Below are positions 34,570-43,468 of a stretch of 64,000 nt of DNA, one piece after another (the stretch's first letter is position 1; each line of letters begins with the position of its first letter). Source of the DNA: Sulfuricella sp. (GTDB lineage: Bacteria > Pseudomonadota > Gammaproteobacteria > Burkholderiales > Sulfuricellaceae). Under the pieces are notes generated by a model. It was given only the letters and a program-made list of their open reading frames with translations, made no database searches and had not been told where the DNA came from. The stretch covers positions 124,001-188,000 of the forward strand of contig JBAZID010000004.1 of NCBI GenBank assembly GCA_041651995.1, written 5' to 3'. A program made the position numbers and the translations under genes.

Positions 34570-36945
34570 GTGCCCGGCATGAAACATATCGAGCTGTCCA
34601 TTGCGGGCATGACCTGCGCCGCCTGTTCCACCCGGCTGGAGCGCAATCTCAACAAGCTCCCCGGTGTCACCGCGGTGGTCAACCTTGCGGCTGAAAAAGC
34701 GCGCATTGAATTTGACGAGAATCTGAACACCCCGGCTGATTTCGTCACGGCCATCGCAAAGTCTGGCTTCACCGTACCGCTCAACTCCACCGAATTGCAG
34801 ATCACCGGCATGACTTGCGCCGCCTGCGCCACACGCATCGAAAAAGTCCTGAACAAGCTCGATGGCGTGGAGGCCACGGTCAATTTTGCCACGGAGAAGG
34901 CGCATATCCGCTACCAGCCAGCTCTGGCAACAATTTCCACCCTATCCGATAGCATACGCAAGGCCGGATATGACGCCTACGAAATCGCCGGCACCAGCCG
35001 CGCCGCGGAAAAGGCGCGCAAGGAGACGCAATTCAGGGCCGAGCGCCGCATGTTCTGGATCGCGCTCGCACTGACCCTGCCGCTCATCGCCCAGATGCCC
35101 TACATGTTGTTCGATGCGCACGCCGACCTGTTGCCGCGCTGGCTCCAGTTTGCGCTGGCCACACCGGTGCAGTTCTGGGCCGGCAAGCGCTTTTATGTCG
35201 GCGCCTGGCATGCCTTGCGCGGCGGCGGCGCCAACATGGATGTGCTGGTGGCGCTCGGCACCAGCATGGCCTGGCTGTTCAGCACCGTCGTTACGGCATG
35301 GAGCCTGCCGCAGCATGTTTATTTCGAAGCCGGAGCGGCAGTCATCACCCTGGTGCTCATGGGCAAACTGCTGGAAGCCCGCGCCAAGGCCAGGACCTCC
35401 TCCGCCATAGAAGAACTGATCAAGCTGCAGCCGCGCACGGCCTGGGTGGAACGCGACGGCGTCATGGTGGAAGAAAAAATCGAACAGGTTCAGACAGGCG
35501 ACATCTTCGTGGTGCGCGCCGGCGAAAACATCCCGGTGGATGGCGAAGTCATCGACGGCCGCTCCAGCGTGGTCGAAGCCATGCTCACCGGCGAAAGCAT
35601 GCCCGCCGGCAAGACCCCGGGGAACAAAGTATATGCCGCCACGCAGAACCAGGAAGGCATGCTGCGCTGCCGCGCCACCGGCGTCGGCTCCCACACCCTG
35701 CTTGCCGGCATCATCCACATGGTGGAGCAGGCGCAAGGCTCCAAGGCGCCGATCCAGCGCCTGGCGGACACCATTTCGGGCATCTTCGTGCCAGCGGTCG
35801 TCACGGTCAGCCTGGTGACCTTTGCGCTCTGGCTATGGCTGGGCGGCAGCTTTACCATCGCGCTGGTCAACGCGGTCGCCGTGCTGGTGATTGCCTGCCC
35901 CTGCGCCCTCGGCCTCGCCACACCCACGGCCATCATGGTCGGCACCGGTATCGGGGCCAGGATCGGCATCCTGGTGAAAAACGCCGCCGCCCTCGAAAGG
36001 GCAGAAAAAATCCGTACCCTGGTAGTCGACAAGACCGGCACCCTGACCGAGGGCAAGCCCACGCTCAGCGACATCCTGCCAATGGAACCGCACTCGTCAA
36101 AGGATTTGCTGCGCCTTGCCGCCGCGCTGGAACAGGGTTCACAGCACCCGCTGGCGCAGGCCATCCTGGCTCGGGCAAAATCCGATGCACTCGAACTCCC
36201 GGCCATATCCCAATTCCAGTCCATCTCCGGTAAAGGCGTGAGCGCTGAAATCGACGGCACAGGTCATTATCTGGGCTCCCCTCTCTTCATCACTGAAAAC
36301 GGCCTGATACCGAATGCCGAAATTCTGAGCAAGATGCAAGCGCAAGGCAAAACAGTCGTCATCGTGGCAAACAAATCAACCATTCTGGGATATATCGCGA
36401 TCTCCGATCCATTGCGCGCCAGCTCGGCCCAGGCCATCGCACGGCTACAGAAATTGGGGATAGAAGTCATCATGCTCACCGGCGACAATCTCGCCACGGC
36501 ACAGGCTATCGCTCGCGAAGCCGGGATAAAGCGCTTCCGCGCCGAAGTGCTACCCCAGCACAAGGCAGAAGAAGTCCAGAAAATCAAGGCGCAAGGTGCC
36601 GTGGTCGGCATGGTGGGAGACGGCATCAATGACGCCCCCGCACTTGCCGCGGCAGACGTCAGCTTCGCTATCGGCGCGGGCTCCGACGTGGCAATCGAAG
36701 CAGCGGACATCACCCTGATGCGCAATGACCTGAACAGCGTGGCCGATGCCATCAGCCTGTCGCGCGCCACCCTGGGGAAAATCCGCCAGAACCTGTTTTT
36801 TGCCTTCATCTACAACGTGCTCGGCATCCCGCTGGCCGCCTTCGGGATGTTGAGCCCGGTGATTGCCGGGGCGGCAATGGCCATGAGTTCGGTATCTGTG
36901 GTAAGCAACTCGCTGCTGCTGAAAAAATGGAAGCCTAAGGCTTAG
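34570..36945 (+). CDS. copA: Copper-exporting P1B-type ATPase
   Basis: CopA pumps Cu(I) out of the cytoplasm. The 791-residue product has two N-terminal HMA domains (GMTCAAC at C16/C19 and C83/C86), eight membrane helices, the transmembrane CPC metal site (C443-P-C445), the phosphorylation Asp487 in DKTGTLTEG, SQHPLAQAIL (HP motif), and GDGINDAPALAAADV; the C-terminal MAMSSVSVVSNSLLLKKW carries the Cu(I)-type M/S residues. The GTG at 34570 or the ATG at 34579 can be the start; both directly follow the 33-codon ORF. No CueR-like box was recognised upstream. It complements the Cus system further on. Confidence 0.96.
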   Translation: MPGMKHIELSIAGMTCAACSTRLERNLNKLPGVTAVVNLAAEKARIEFDENLNTPADFVTAIAKSGFTVPLNSTELQITGMTCAACATRIEKVLNKLDGVEATVNFATEKAHIRYQPALATISTLSDSIRKAGYDAYEIAGTSRAAEKARKETQFRAERRMFWIALALTLPLIAQMPYMLFDAHADLLPRWLQFALATPVQFWAGKRFYVGAWHALRGGGANMDVLVALGTSMAWLFSTVVTAWSLPQHVYFEAGAAVITLVLMGKLLEARAKARTSSAIEELIKLQPRTAWVERDGVMVEEKIEQVQTGDIFVVRAGENIPVDGEVIDGRSSVVEAMLTGESMPAGKTPGNKVYAATQNQEGMLRCRATGVGSHTLLAGIIHMVEQAQGSKAPIQRLADTISGIFVPAVVTVSLVTFALWLWLGGSFTIALVNAVAVLVIACPCALGLATPTAIMVGTGIGARIGILVKNAAALERAEKIRTLVVDKTGTLTEGKPTLSDILPMEPHSSKDLLRLAAALEQGSQHPLAQAILARAKSDALELPAISQFQSISGKGVSAEIDGTGHYLGSPLFITENGLIPNAEILSKMQAQGKTVVIVANKSTILGYIAISDPLRASSAQAIARLQKLGIEVIMLTGDNLATAQAIAREAGIKRFRAEVLPQHKAEEVQKIKAQGAVVGMVGDGINDAPALAAADVSFAIGAGSDVAIEAADITLMRNDLNSVADAISLSRATLGKIRQNLFFAFIYNVLGIPLAAFGMLSPVIAGAAMAMSSVSVVSNSLLLKKWKPKA

Positions 36946-37051
36946 GCGCAACATCTTTGTGCTCCGTTTCCAGTATTTTACGGAAACGTCGAACTCCATT
37001 TTTTCAACCTGCCTCACGTGAGTATTTTGTGGGCAGAGATGTGGATAAAAT

Positions 37052-37079
37052 AAAAAAGCGCCCCAGCGGGCGCTTTTTT
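37052..37079. terminator. Bidirectional terminator between copA and tRNA-Ser
   Basis: The stem AAAAAAGCGCCC / GGGCGCTTTTTT with loop CAGC lies between the convergent copA and tRNA-Ser genes and has a T-run in both directions. Confidence 0.88.
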
Positions 37080-37089
37080 ACTACAGTAC

Positions 37090-37180
37090 TGGCGGAGAGG
37101 GCGGGATTCGAACCCGCGTTAGGATATTATCCTAAACACGCTTTCCAGGCGTGCGACTTAAACCGCTCATCCACCTCTCC
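37090..37180 (-). tRNA. tRNA-Ser (anticodon GGA)
   Basis: A 91-base class II tRNA on the minus strand: acceptor GGAGAGG/CCTCTCC, anticodon loop CTGGAAA (GGA), a long variable arm (TTAGGATAATATCCTAA), TpsiC GGTTCGAATCC and encoded CCA. It reads UCC/UCU codons. Confidence 0.96.
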
Positions 37181-37253
37181 TGAAGGAAGGCGGCAATTAT
37201 ATGGGTGAACAGGGCTTTCGTCCAGCCTTACCTGTTGCTCAATATCCGGATTG

Positions 37254-37487
37254 TTACTGCTCCGGCTCCCATGGTTGTAATTCGTAGCGTGCCGGCTGGC
37301 CAATGTAATACAGCACCACACCACAGCTGGCGAGGAAAAAGATGATGGCGAGCAGACTTGCAACCACCGGGTCGGAGCCTCCTCGTATGGGGTAAACGTA
37401 GGCAAACATCAATATAGTTGCAATGGAACCCACAAAAGACAGCACGGAAAATCCAAATGCTATTTTTTTACCGATACTTCTCTTCAA
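37254..37487 (-). CDS. Small two-helix membrane protein
   Basis: The 77-residue product has two hydrophobic segments (about 8-30 and 42-62) with a basic N-terminus (MKRSIGKK) and an acidic C-terminal tail (ELQPWEPEQ). Family not recognised. It lies downstream of the cytochrome c' gene on the minus strand with a 100-base gap, so it may be a separate unit. AAGGGAGAAG upstream of the ATG supplies a ribosome site. Confidence 0.65.
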   Translation of the reverse strand: MKRSIGKKIAFGFSVLSFVGSIATILMFAYVYPIRGGSDPVVASLLAIIFFLASCGVVLYYIGQPARYELQPWEPEQ

Positions 37488-37587
37488 TGTGCTTCTCCCT
37501 TCATTTGCCAGTTTAACTGCATGGGGCGAACTTCAGCCCGCCCTGCAACCCGGATTCCCGTCTGTTCCGGCCTAGTATGCGCTATTC

Positions 37588-38043
37588 CTAGCTACCGTAA
37601 AAATGTTTAACAAAGGGTTTGCGAAATTCCTGGTGACAGTTGTAACAACTGGTCTGAAGTGTCTGGAAAGCATTGATTACCGCCCGCCCATCCCCGTTCT
37701 TAGCGGCTTGAGCCAGTACATGCGCTGCGTTATGGGTTTCTCCATCATAGGACTTGAATTTCCCCATTTTACTGCCCATGAAACCGATGATGCGTGTTTT
37801 CTCGGCAACGGGTGGCTGCGGGTGTTCGCCGATCAAAGGGGCCGTTTTCTCGACCAATGCCCAGTCTTCTCGGGAAATACCATCAGTGATGGTCTGCATG
37901 TGCTTGCCCAGGTCTTTCATGACTTTCTGAAGCGCCAGGGGTTCGGCGCCCGGGTTGACGTTTTCGGCAATGGCACTTTGGCTTGCCGCGCCCAGGATAA
38001 GCGCTGCCAGAAGGGTCGAAATTGCAGCAGAAGATAATTCCAT
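37588..38043 (-). CDS. Cytochrome c' (class II) family protein
   Basis: The 151-residue periplasmic product has a signal peptide (residues about 1-26, ending QSAIA) and a single haem motif near the C-terminus (CYNCH at 133-137, then QEFRKPF), the class II pattern of a four-helix cytochrome c'. Cytochromes c' bind NO and CO and help resist nitrosative stress; that role is inferred. It lies 33 bases behind the ABC exporter ATPase gene on the same strand, with GGAG ten bases before the ATG, and may share the TetR-controlled transcript. Confidence 0.82.
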   Translation of the reverse strand: MELSSAAISTLLAALILGAASQSAIAENVNPGAEPLALQKVMKDLGKHMQTITDGISREDWALVEKTAPLIGEHPQPPVAEKTRIIGFMGSKMGKFKSYDGETHNAAHVLAQAAKNGDGRAVINAFQTLQTSCYNCHQEFRKPFVKHFYGS

Positions 38044-38076
38044 GGTTTCAATTCTCCAGTTTCAATATTAACAAAA

Positions 38077-38796
38077 TCATTCAAACGCCCGTCCTTCGCC
38101 GGCCTCTTCATGCGTACGGCCATCGCGGATGTGATAAATGCGCCTGAAGGTCGGGATGATTTTTTCGTCGTGCGTGACGACGATGATGGCGGTTTGATAT
38201 TGCTGAGCCATCCTGTTGAGGATGCGGATAACGGCCAGCGCCCGCTCGCTGTCGAGCGGTGCGGTGGGTTCGTCGGCAAGGATGACCGGAGGGCGGTTGA
38301 CCAGCGCGCGGGCAATGGCAACACGCTGTTGCTCACCCCCGGAGAGCTGCGACGGCATGGCCTTGGCGCGATGTGCGACATCCAGCGCTTCGAGCAGTTC
38401 GAGCGCGCGCTGGCGCGATTCTGCATTGGGACGCCCGGCCAGCATGGGCAGCAGGGCGACATTGTCAGTCACATCGAGAAAGGGGATCAGATACGGCGCC
38501 TGAAACACGAAGCCTATTTTGTCGCGGCGCAAAGCGCGCAAATCCTTGATCTTCCAGCCATCCTGGTAAATGACGTCGTTGCCCAGCTTCATGCTCCCGC
38601 CACTGGGCTCGATCACCGCACCCAGACACTTGAGCAGGGTCGTCTTGCCGGAACCGGACGGCCCGACCAGCCCCACCACCTCGCCGGGTGCGACCTGCAT
38701 ATCCACGCCCCGGAGCGCATCGACGGCGGTATCGCCAGCGCCGTAGCGCTTCCTCAGCCCCTCGATATGGATGCCGTTATTAAGTCCGTCAGCCAC
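38077..38796 (-). CDS. ABC transporter ATP-binding protein (DevA/LolD-like)
   Basis: This is the ATPase of a three-part exporter. The 239-residue product has Walker A GPSGSGKTTLL, Q-loop FQAPYL, signature LSGGEQQRVAIARAL, Walker B VILADEPTAPLD and switch His VTHDEKI. GTG at 38796 has GGAGG six bases upstream and overlaps the permease stop by 8 bases; a longer frame to 38832 lies inside the permease gene. The order adaptor-permease-ATPase matches DevBCA-type exporters that work with a TolC-like channel. Note APLDSE in place of the common SALD. Confidence 0.92.
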   Translation of the reverse strand: MADGLNNGIHIEGLRKRYGAGDTAVDALRGVDMQVAPGEVVGLVGPSGSGKTTLLKCLGAVIEPSGGSMKLGNDVIYQDGWKIKDLRALRRDKIGFVFQAPYLIPFLDVTDNVALLPMLAGRPNAESRQRALELLEALDVAHRAKAMPSQLSGGEQQRVAIARALVNRPPVILADEPTAPLDSERALAVIRILNRMAQQYQTAIIVVTHDEKIIPTFRRIYHIRDGRTHEEAGEGRAFE

Positions 38797-39982
38797 CGAT
38801 CGCCTCCGCCGGATCAACCTTGAGTGCCGCACGAATCGCCAGCACGCTTGCCAGCGCGCAGATGATCAGCACCGCAGCGAAACCGCGTGCCGCATCGCCG
38901 GGTTCGAGCAGGACATATTTGGGAAACATTGGCGCCCAGAGAGTGGCGGAAATCTTGCCCACCACAAAACCGATAAAACCGAGGCCCAGGGCCTGTTGCA
39001 GGATCATGCCGGCGATGGTGCGATTGCGCGTGCCTATCAGTTTCAGCACCGCGATTTCGCGAATCTTGCCCAGGGTCAGGGTGTAAATGATGAAGGCCAC
39101 GATAGCCGCGCTGACGATGGCGAGAATCACCAGAAACATGCCGATCTGCTTGGATGAGGTAGCAATGAGCTTGGCCACCAGGATTTCCTCCATCTGTGCG
39201 CGTGTATAGACCTGCAAGCGCTTCCAGCGGCGGATGGGCTCAGCCACCTCTTCTGCTGCATGGCCGGGCTTGATCTGCACCAGCACCGCGTTCACAAAGG
39301 AATTGTTGCTCTGCGAGGCAATCACCGCATCCAGCAGGCCCGGCACGCCGGGACGGTTGAATGCCGGGTTGGCCGCAGTACGGCGGCGCTGCTGGATAAT
39401 GACATCATTGTCCTTCAGGAACTGGGCTTCCTGGGCGTCCTTGAGCGGGATGAACACCATCGGGTCGCCGCTCGACGACACCATGCGTCGCGTCAACCCA
39501 ACCACGGTGTAATGATTGCGGCGAATCTGGATGCGCTCGCCGAGCTTGAAACCCGTCGCCATATCGGCCACGGCCTCGTAATGTCCGCGGGTAATCTGGC
39601 GCCCGGCAACCAGATAAGCAGGTTCGCCCGGCTCGCCCGGAACAATGCCGACAGCCATGGCCCGGACATCGCGTTCACCAAGACGCACCTGCATGGTCAG
39701 ATAGGTCACATTGGCTGCACGCGCCACGCCCGGCATGCCGAGAATGCCGCGATAGACATCGTCGTAAATGCTCGACGGCTCTGCATAAGGGCCGAGGGTA
39801 TCCTTTTGCACCACCCACAGATCCGCGCCACTGTTGCCGAGCAACACCTTGGCGTCATCCACCATGCCGCGATACACCCCGGCCATGGTGAGCGTCACGC
39901 CAATCAACAGCCCCAGCCCGATACCGGTAAACACGAATTTGCCCCAGGCATGCAGGATATCGCGCCCTGCCAGGCTGATCAT
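38789..39982 (-). CDS. FtsX-like ABC transporter permease (DevC-type)
   Basis: The 397-residue inner-membrane product has an N-terminal helix (about 16-36), a large periplasmic MacB-like domain (VYRGILGMPGVARAANVTYL...) and three C-terminal helices (about 280-305, 325-345, 360-382) ending DPAEAIGG, the FtsX/MacB permease layout. It overlaps the adaptor gene by 4 bases and the ATPase gene by 8. It should export an amphipathic molecule or lipid; the substrate is unknown. Confidence 0.9.
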   Translation of the reverse strand: MISLAGRDILHAWGKFVFTGIGLGLLIGVTLTMAGVYRGMVDDAKVLLGNSGADLWVVQKDTLGPYAEPSSIYDDVYRGILGMPGVARAANVTYLTMQVRLGERDVRAMAVGIVPGEPGEPAYLVAGRQITRGHYEAVADMATGFKLGERIQIRRNHYTVVGLTRRMVSSSGDPMVFIPLKDAQEAQFLKDNDVIIQQRRRTAANPAFNRPGVPGLLDAVIASQSNNSFVNAVLVQIKPGHAAEEVAEPIRRWKRLQVYTRAQMEEILVAKLIATSSKQIGMFLVILAIVSAAIVAFIIYTLTLGKIREIAVLKLIGTRNRTIAGMILQQALGLGFIGFVVGKISATLWAPMFPKYVLLEPGDAARGFAAVLIICALASVLAIRAALKVDPAEAIGG

Positions 39983-41166
39983 GGCGCTACCAGATGATCG
40001 ACAATCTTGATGCGGCTCCGCGAATTGATTTCGCGCTGGCTGTACACCACTACGCGATCACCGGCCTTGAGCCCCTGCGTGATCTGCACCCGGCCATCCA
40101 GATCCGAGGCACCCGTCTGCACCGGCACAAAACTGAGCTCATCGGATTCGACCAGCCAAACGCCGATTTTGCCATTCTGGCGTTTCAGTGCGGCATTCTG
40201 CACCACCGGAGCAGCCGGCAATTCGGGCTGTGCCACCGTGACTTCTGCCAGCTCACCAACAGGTGGGAGCGATTCAGGTGCGTTAACGAAAACCACCTTG
40301 GCCAGGGCTTCTTCGGTTACAGCATCCGCGCGCGGTTCCACCCGCTCCACCCGGCCCGCCATTTTTTGCTGGGCCTGCGAGCGCAGCACGATGGTAGCGG
40401 GCAGCGCAGCGCGCAGGCCGGATGCGCGTAATTGATCAAAGCGCACATTGACCCACAGACTTGCAGGGTCGATCACCTCCACCACTGCCTGCCCCGCCAC
40501 TACAGTCGTGCCTGATTCGGCATTGCGCGCCACCACCAGGCCACTCACCGGCGCAAGCAGGCGCAGGTTGGCGCGTTGCTGGATCATGCCATCCCGGTCG
40601 GCGCGGATGCGCGCCATATCCTGCCGGGCCCCGTCCCTGTTGGCGCTGGCAGAGGCGAAGGCGGCTTCAGTCACAAGGCGCTCCTGTCGTTTGGCTTCGA
40701 CCGCTTCATCGCTGACAAAGCGCTTCAGCAATAATTGTTCATAACGGCGCACCTGGGCTTCGGCATACGACTTCCGCGCTGTCGTGTCTCGCACCTGGGC
40801 TTCGGATGCGAGCACGGCAGCCTGCGCCCGGGCAAGTGCCGCCTGCTGCGAGCTCACACGTTCATCCAGATCCACCGGGTCCATTTCAGCCACGACCTGG
40901 CCGGCCTGAACCCGGTCACCCACCTGCACGCTGACCTGTCTGACCCGCCCGGAGACTGTCGGACCGATCAGGTAGGCGTAGCGTGCCTCGACCGTGCCGA
41001 CACCGAACAGGGAAGGCGAAACGGTTTCCTGCCGTACGCTCTGCACCGTGACGGGAACAGGCGCCAATGGCCCGGAACGCAGGGCTACATAAGCAAACAG
41101 CGCCACTAGCAGGACGATAAAAACGATCAGGGAAAGCTTGCGCCGGTTGGCGAATAATTGTTTCAT
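39979..41166 (-). CDS. HlyD/DevB-type periplasmic adaptor
   Basis: The 395-residue membrane-fusion protein has one N-terminal helix (about 10-29), a lipoyl half (GRVRQVSVQVGDRVQAGQVV), a helical hairpin of coiled-coil character (about 95-205), the second lipoyl half (LRLLAPVSGLVVARNAESG) and beta-barrel domains. It would link the FtsX permease to an outer-membrane channel. Its ATG overlaps the tetR stop by one base (TAATG). Confidence 0.9.
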   Translation of the reverse strand: MKQLFANRRKLSLIVFIVLLVALFAYVALRSGPLAPVPVTVQSVRQETVSPSLFGVGTVEARYAYLIGPTVSGRVRQVSVQVGDRVQAGQVVAEMDPVDLDERVSSQQAALARAQAAVLASEAQVRDTTARKSYAEAQVRRYEQLLLKRFVSDEAVEAKRQERLVTEAAFASASANRDGARQDMARIRADRDGMIQQRANLRLLAPVSGLVVARNAESGTTVVAGQAVVEVIDPASLWVNVRFDQLRASGLRAALPATIVLRSQAQQKMAGRVERVEPRADAVTEEALAKVVFVNAPESLPPVGELAEVTVAQPELPAAPVVQNAALKRQNGKIGVWLVESDELSFVPVQTGASDLDGRVQITQGLKAGDRVVVYSQREINSRSRIKIVDHLVAP

Positions 41167-41771
41167 TAAGTTTTCTCAATCCCATGGCGAAAGATGGCAA
41201 ATACATTCGGCGCTTCCACCAGCATATGCCTGGTGTTTCCTGCCAGTATGGACTGCATGACCAATCCCTGGATCATGCCGATGAACAGGGTGGAAGCAGC
41301 GTCAACATTCACCTGCGCGTCCAGCTCGCCGCACGCCCTGCCAGCTTCAATCAAGCCTGCCAGACGCTCCGCATAACGACTGGTCAGGGTGCGCGCCATG
41401 CGTTTGGCCACTGAATCCGCGGGGCGCTGCAATTCACCAAACATCATGCGCGGAACACCGGGATGCATGGCAACGAATTCGATATGCGCCAGGAAAACAG
41501 CTTCCAGCGCCGCCAGAGGGCTTGCAGCCGAATCGACAGCCTGATCCACACGCGCCATCAGGCGCTCGGCCACCCACTCCATGACTGCCTGCCAAATTGC
41601 ATCCTTACTGGGGAAATGACGAAACAGCGCGCCCTGGGTCAGGTTCATCTTTTTGGCTATGGCTGCGGTGGTGATATCGCTGGGATTCTGCTCCGCAGCC
41701 AGTTTCACGACGGTTTCCACCGTAACAATCCGGCGTTCATCCGCCGGCAGGTGTTTCGAGGTGACTTGCAT
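41166..41771 (-). CDS. TetR-family repressor of the ABC exporter operon
   Basis: The 201-residue product has an N-terminal TetR helix-turn-helix (ITTAAIAKKMNLTQGALFRH, about residues 36-55, then FPSKDAIW) and a helical ligand domain. It is the first gene of tetR-adaptor-permease-ATPase, and its start lies just 9 bases from a near-perfect 24-base palindrome that overlaps the promoter, so it very likely represses its own operon. The inducer cannot be read from the sequence. Confidence 0.92.
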   Translation of the reverse strand: MQVTSKHLPADERRIVTVETVVKLAAEQNPSDITTAAIAKKMNLTQGALFRHFPSKDAIWQAVMEWVAERLMARVDQAVDSAASPLAALEAVFLAHIEFVAMHPGVPRMMFGELQRPADSVAKRMARTLTSRYAERLAGLIEAGRACGELDAQVNVDAASTLFIGMIQGLVMQSILAGNTRHMLVEAPNVFAIFRHGIEKT

Positions 41772-41780
41772 GGAAATCCA

Positions 41781-41804
41781 AAGATAGTAATTGATTACTA
41801 TCTT
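41781..41804 (-). promoter_or_regulatory. TetR operator palindrome
   Basis: Two perfect 11-base arms, AAGATAGTAAT (41781-41791) and ATTACTATCTT (41794-41804), flank TG. The site lies between the -35 and the tetR start and covers the -10, as expected for a self-repressing TetR regulator. Confidence 0.8.
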
Positions 41805-41811
41805 AGTTCAA
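41784..41811 (-). promoter_or_regulatory. Promoter of the tetR-exporter operon
   Basis: On the minus strand TTGAAC (41811-41806), 16 bases, TACTAT (41789-41784). The operator palindrome fills the spacer and -10. Confidence 0.55.
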
Positions 41812-41845
41812 ACAAAAGCCGCACGTCAATCCACTTGATTTGCGC

Positions 41846-43297
41846 TCAGCCTTCCACCTCATCCGCCCACACCAATGCGTCAACATGAGCCGCATTGACT
41901 TTGGCGGCACCCAGACCGCAGATTGCAGCCAGCACCTCGATCTGGTCCTGCTCGAATTCCTCGCAAGCAATCGCGAGATCGAGATAAGGCGCATAGATCC
42001 CCTCTCCCTTCAGCAGGGCAAGCGTTACCTGCTGCGGGAGATGAAACCCATCAAGCGCCGTTTCCATGGGGACATTGAGGAGCGCTTCCAGTTGAGAAAG
42101 AATGCCGACCAGAAACAATCCATCCTGATCCGCCACGGGTATTTTTTCCCTGCCAAGCAATTCCACCATGCGAGCCCGCACCAACGCGTTTTTCAGCAAT
42201 ACCTGACTGCGCGGATCGGGTTTCTCGCTGGTAAACAGCAGCAGGGTCAGCCAGCGGTAAAGCTGGTCGTAGCCCAGCAGCGTCATGGCATGTGCAATGG
42301 AGCGGATTTCCTGTTGCAGGGCGTTCACGGGCGAGTTGATGTAACGCAGGATTTTGAAGGTAATGGCCGCATCGCGCTTTACGCTCTCCTCCAACTCCTT
42401 GATCTCGGCGTGGCTGCGCACCAGGTTGAGCAATTCAATAACCTTGAGGCGGTGGTTATCCAGACGATGAGGGGCGGTGAGTTGCGGTTTGGCAAAGTAA
42501 TAGCCTTCAAAATAATTGAAGGCCAGTTTGCGGCAGGCTTCGAGATGTTCTTCCGAATTTACGCCCACTGCAATCAGGGGGCGCACTGCTTCCTTCAGGA
42601 GCGCGACGATTTCCTTGCCCAACTCCAGCGCATCGGTACGGGAAATATCGAAGCGGACATAATCTGCAATCTGGCACCAGGGGACATATTCGGGACGGTT
42701 GCGCGGATTATCCACGGCAAACTTGAAACCTTGCTCCTTCAATTGCTGGCAACGCGCCAGAATCTGATCGGCAAATTCCACCTGCGGCTGTAGCACAAGC
42801 ACCACGTTTTTACCTGGCAGGCGCTCCAGCAGCGGGTGATCCAGAACAACGGGAGAGATATTGATGAAAGCCAGCTTGCCCTGCAGCAAGCGTTCGATGC
42901 CCAGGTCCAGAATGCTTTTGATGAGCATCTGGTCGTGCATCAGCATCACTGTTTCATCCGGCATTTTATCCGCCAGCGATTGCCGGTTGCGCAGCGCCAG
43001 TTCATAGCCGATCAGGTGCTCGGAGCGATCCAGCACCGGCTCGCGCCGCAGGAATCGCAGCCGTAGCGCCACTGCATCGTTACGCTGGCCGTTGGTTTCA
43101 ATGTCGAGCAAACTGGTTATCACCCCCTGTGCGGACGTTTCGCCTGTATCCACCCGTTTGGCGTCAAAGGGCGAAGCATCAGGTTTGCCCTCGTCGTGAG
43201 GCAGTTCCGGCAAAGGCGTCTGCACGATTGCCTTTTCTTCGATGCCAAGCTTTTCAGCGGGCGTCGCATTGAAGATGGATTTCAGTTTTTCAAACAT
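41846..43297 (-). CDS. EAL-HDOD (YuxH-like) signalling protein
   Basis: The 483-residue product has a degenerate EAL domain (GYELALRN where the catalytic motif would be; FINISP; FEGYYFAKPQ near residue 285) and a C-terminal HDOD domain (ELEESVKRDAAITFKILRYI, then MTLLGYDQLYRWL). Such proteins usually lack phosphodiesterase activity and act in signalling or motility. ATG at 43297 has AAGGAA eight bases upstream; the frame is open to 43330. It is on the opposite strand to the Cus operon. Catalytic loss is inferred from the missing EAL Glu/Leu context and other metal ligands not seen. Confidence 0.88.
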   Translation of the reverse strand: MFEKLKSIFNATPAEKLGIEEKAIVQTPLPELPHDEGKPDASPFDAKRVDTGETSAQGVITSLLDIETNGQRNDAVALRLRFLRREPVLDRSEHLIGYELALRNRQSLADKMPDETVMLMHDQMLIKSILDLGIERLLQGKLAFINISPVVLDHPLLERLPGKNVVLVLQPQVEFADQILARCQQLKEQGFKFAVDNPRNRPEYVPWCQIADYVRFDISRTDALELGKEIVALLKEAVRPLIAVGVNSEEHLEACRKLAFNYFEGYYFAKPQLTAPHRLDNHRLKVIELLNLVRSHAEIKELEESVKRDAAITFKILRYINSPVNALQQEIRSIAHAMTLLGYDQLYRWLTLLLFTSEKPDPRSQVLLKNALVRARMVELLGREKIPVADQDGLFLVGILSQLEALLNVPMETALDGFHLPQQVTLALLKGEGIYAPYLDLAIACEEFEQDQIEVLAAICGLGAAKVNAAHVDALVWADEVEG

Positions 43298-43407
43298 GGT
43301 TGCAATTCCTTTCGCCGCTCGCAGGCGCATTCAGCCAATTGTGCCGGATGCGTCTGGCATGTCAAGCAAGGGTCATGAACAATACAAGATCGAGCCTGTA
43401 GAACTTG

Positions 43408-43436
43408 TTGCGTTGCTGACATGTCAGAAGTATATT
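43408..43436 (+). promoter_or_regulatory. Probable promoter/operator of the Cus-type operon
   Basis: TTGCGT (43408-43413), 17 bases, TATATT (43431-43436) lie 33 bases before the first gene. The spacer holds the perfect palindrome CTGACATGTCAG (43416-43427), a possible metal-regulator site. An alternative -35 TTGTTG (43405-43410) would give the 20-base spacer typical of MerR-family control. Confidence 0.45.
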
Positions 43437-43468
43437 GAGAACCATTCCACCATGATTCGGCCGGATTC

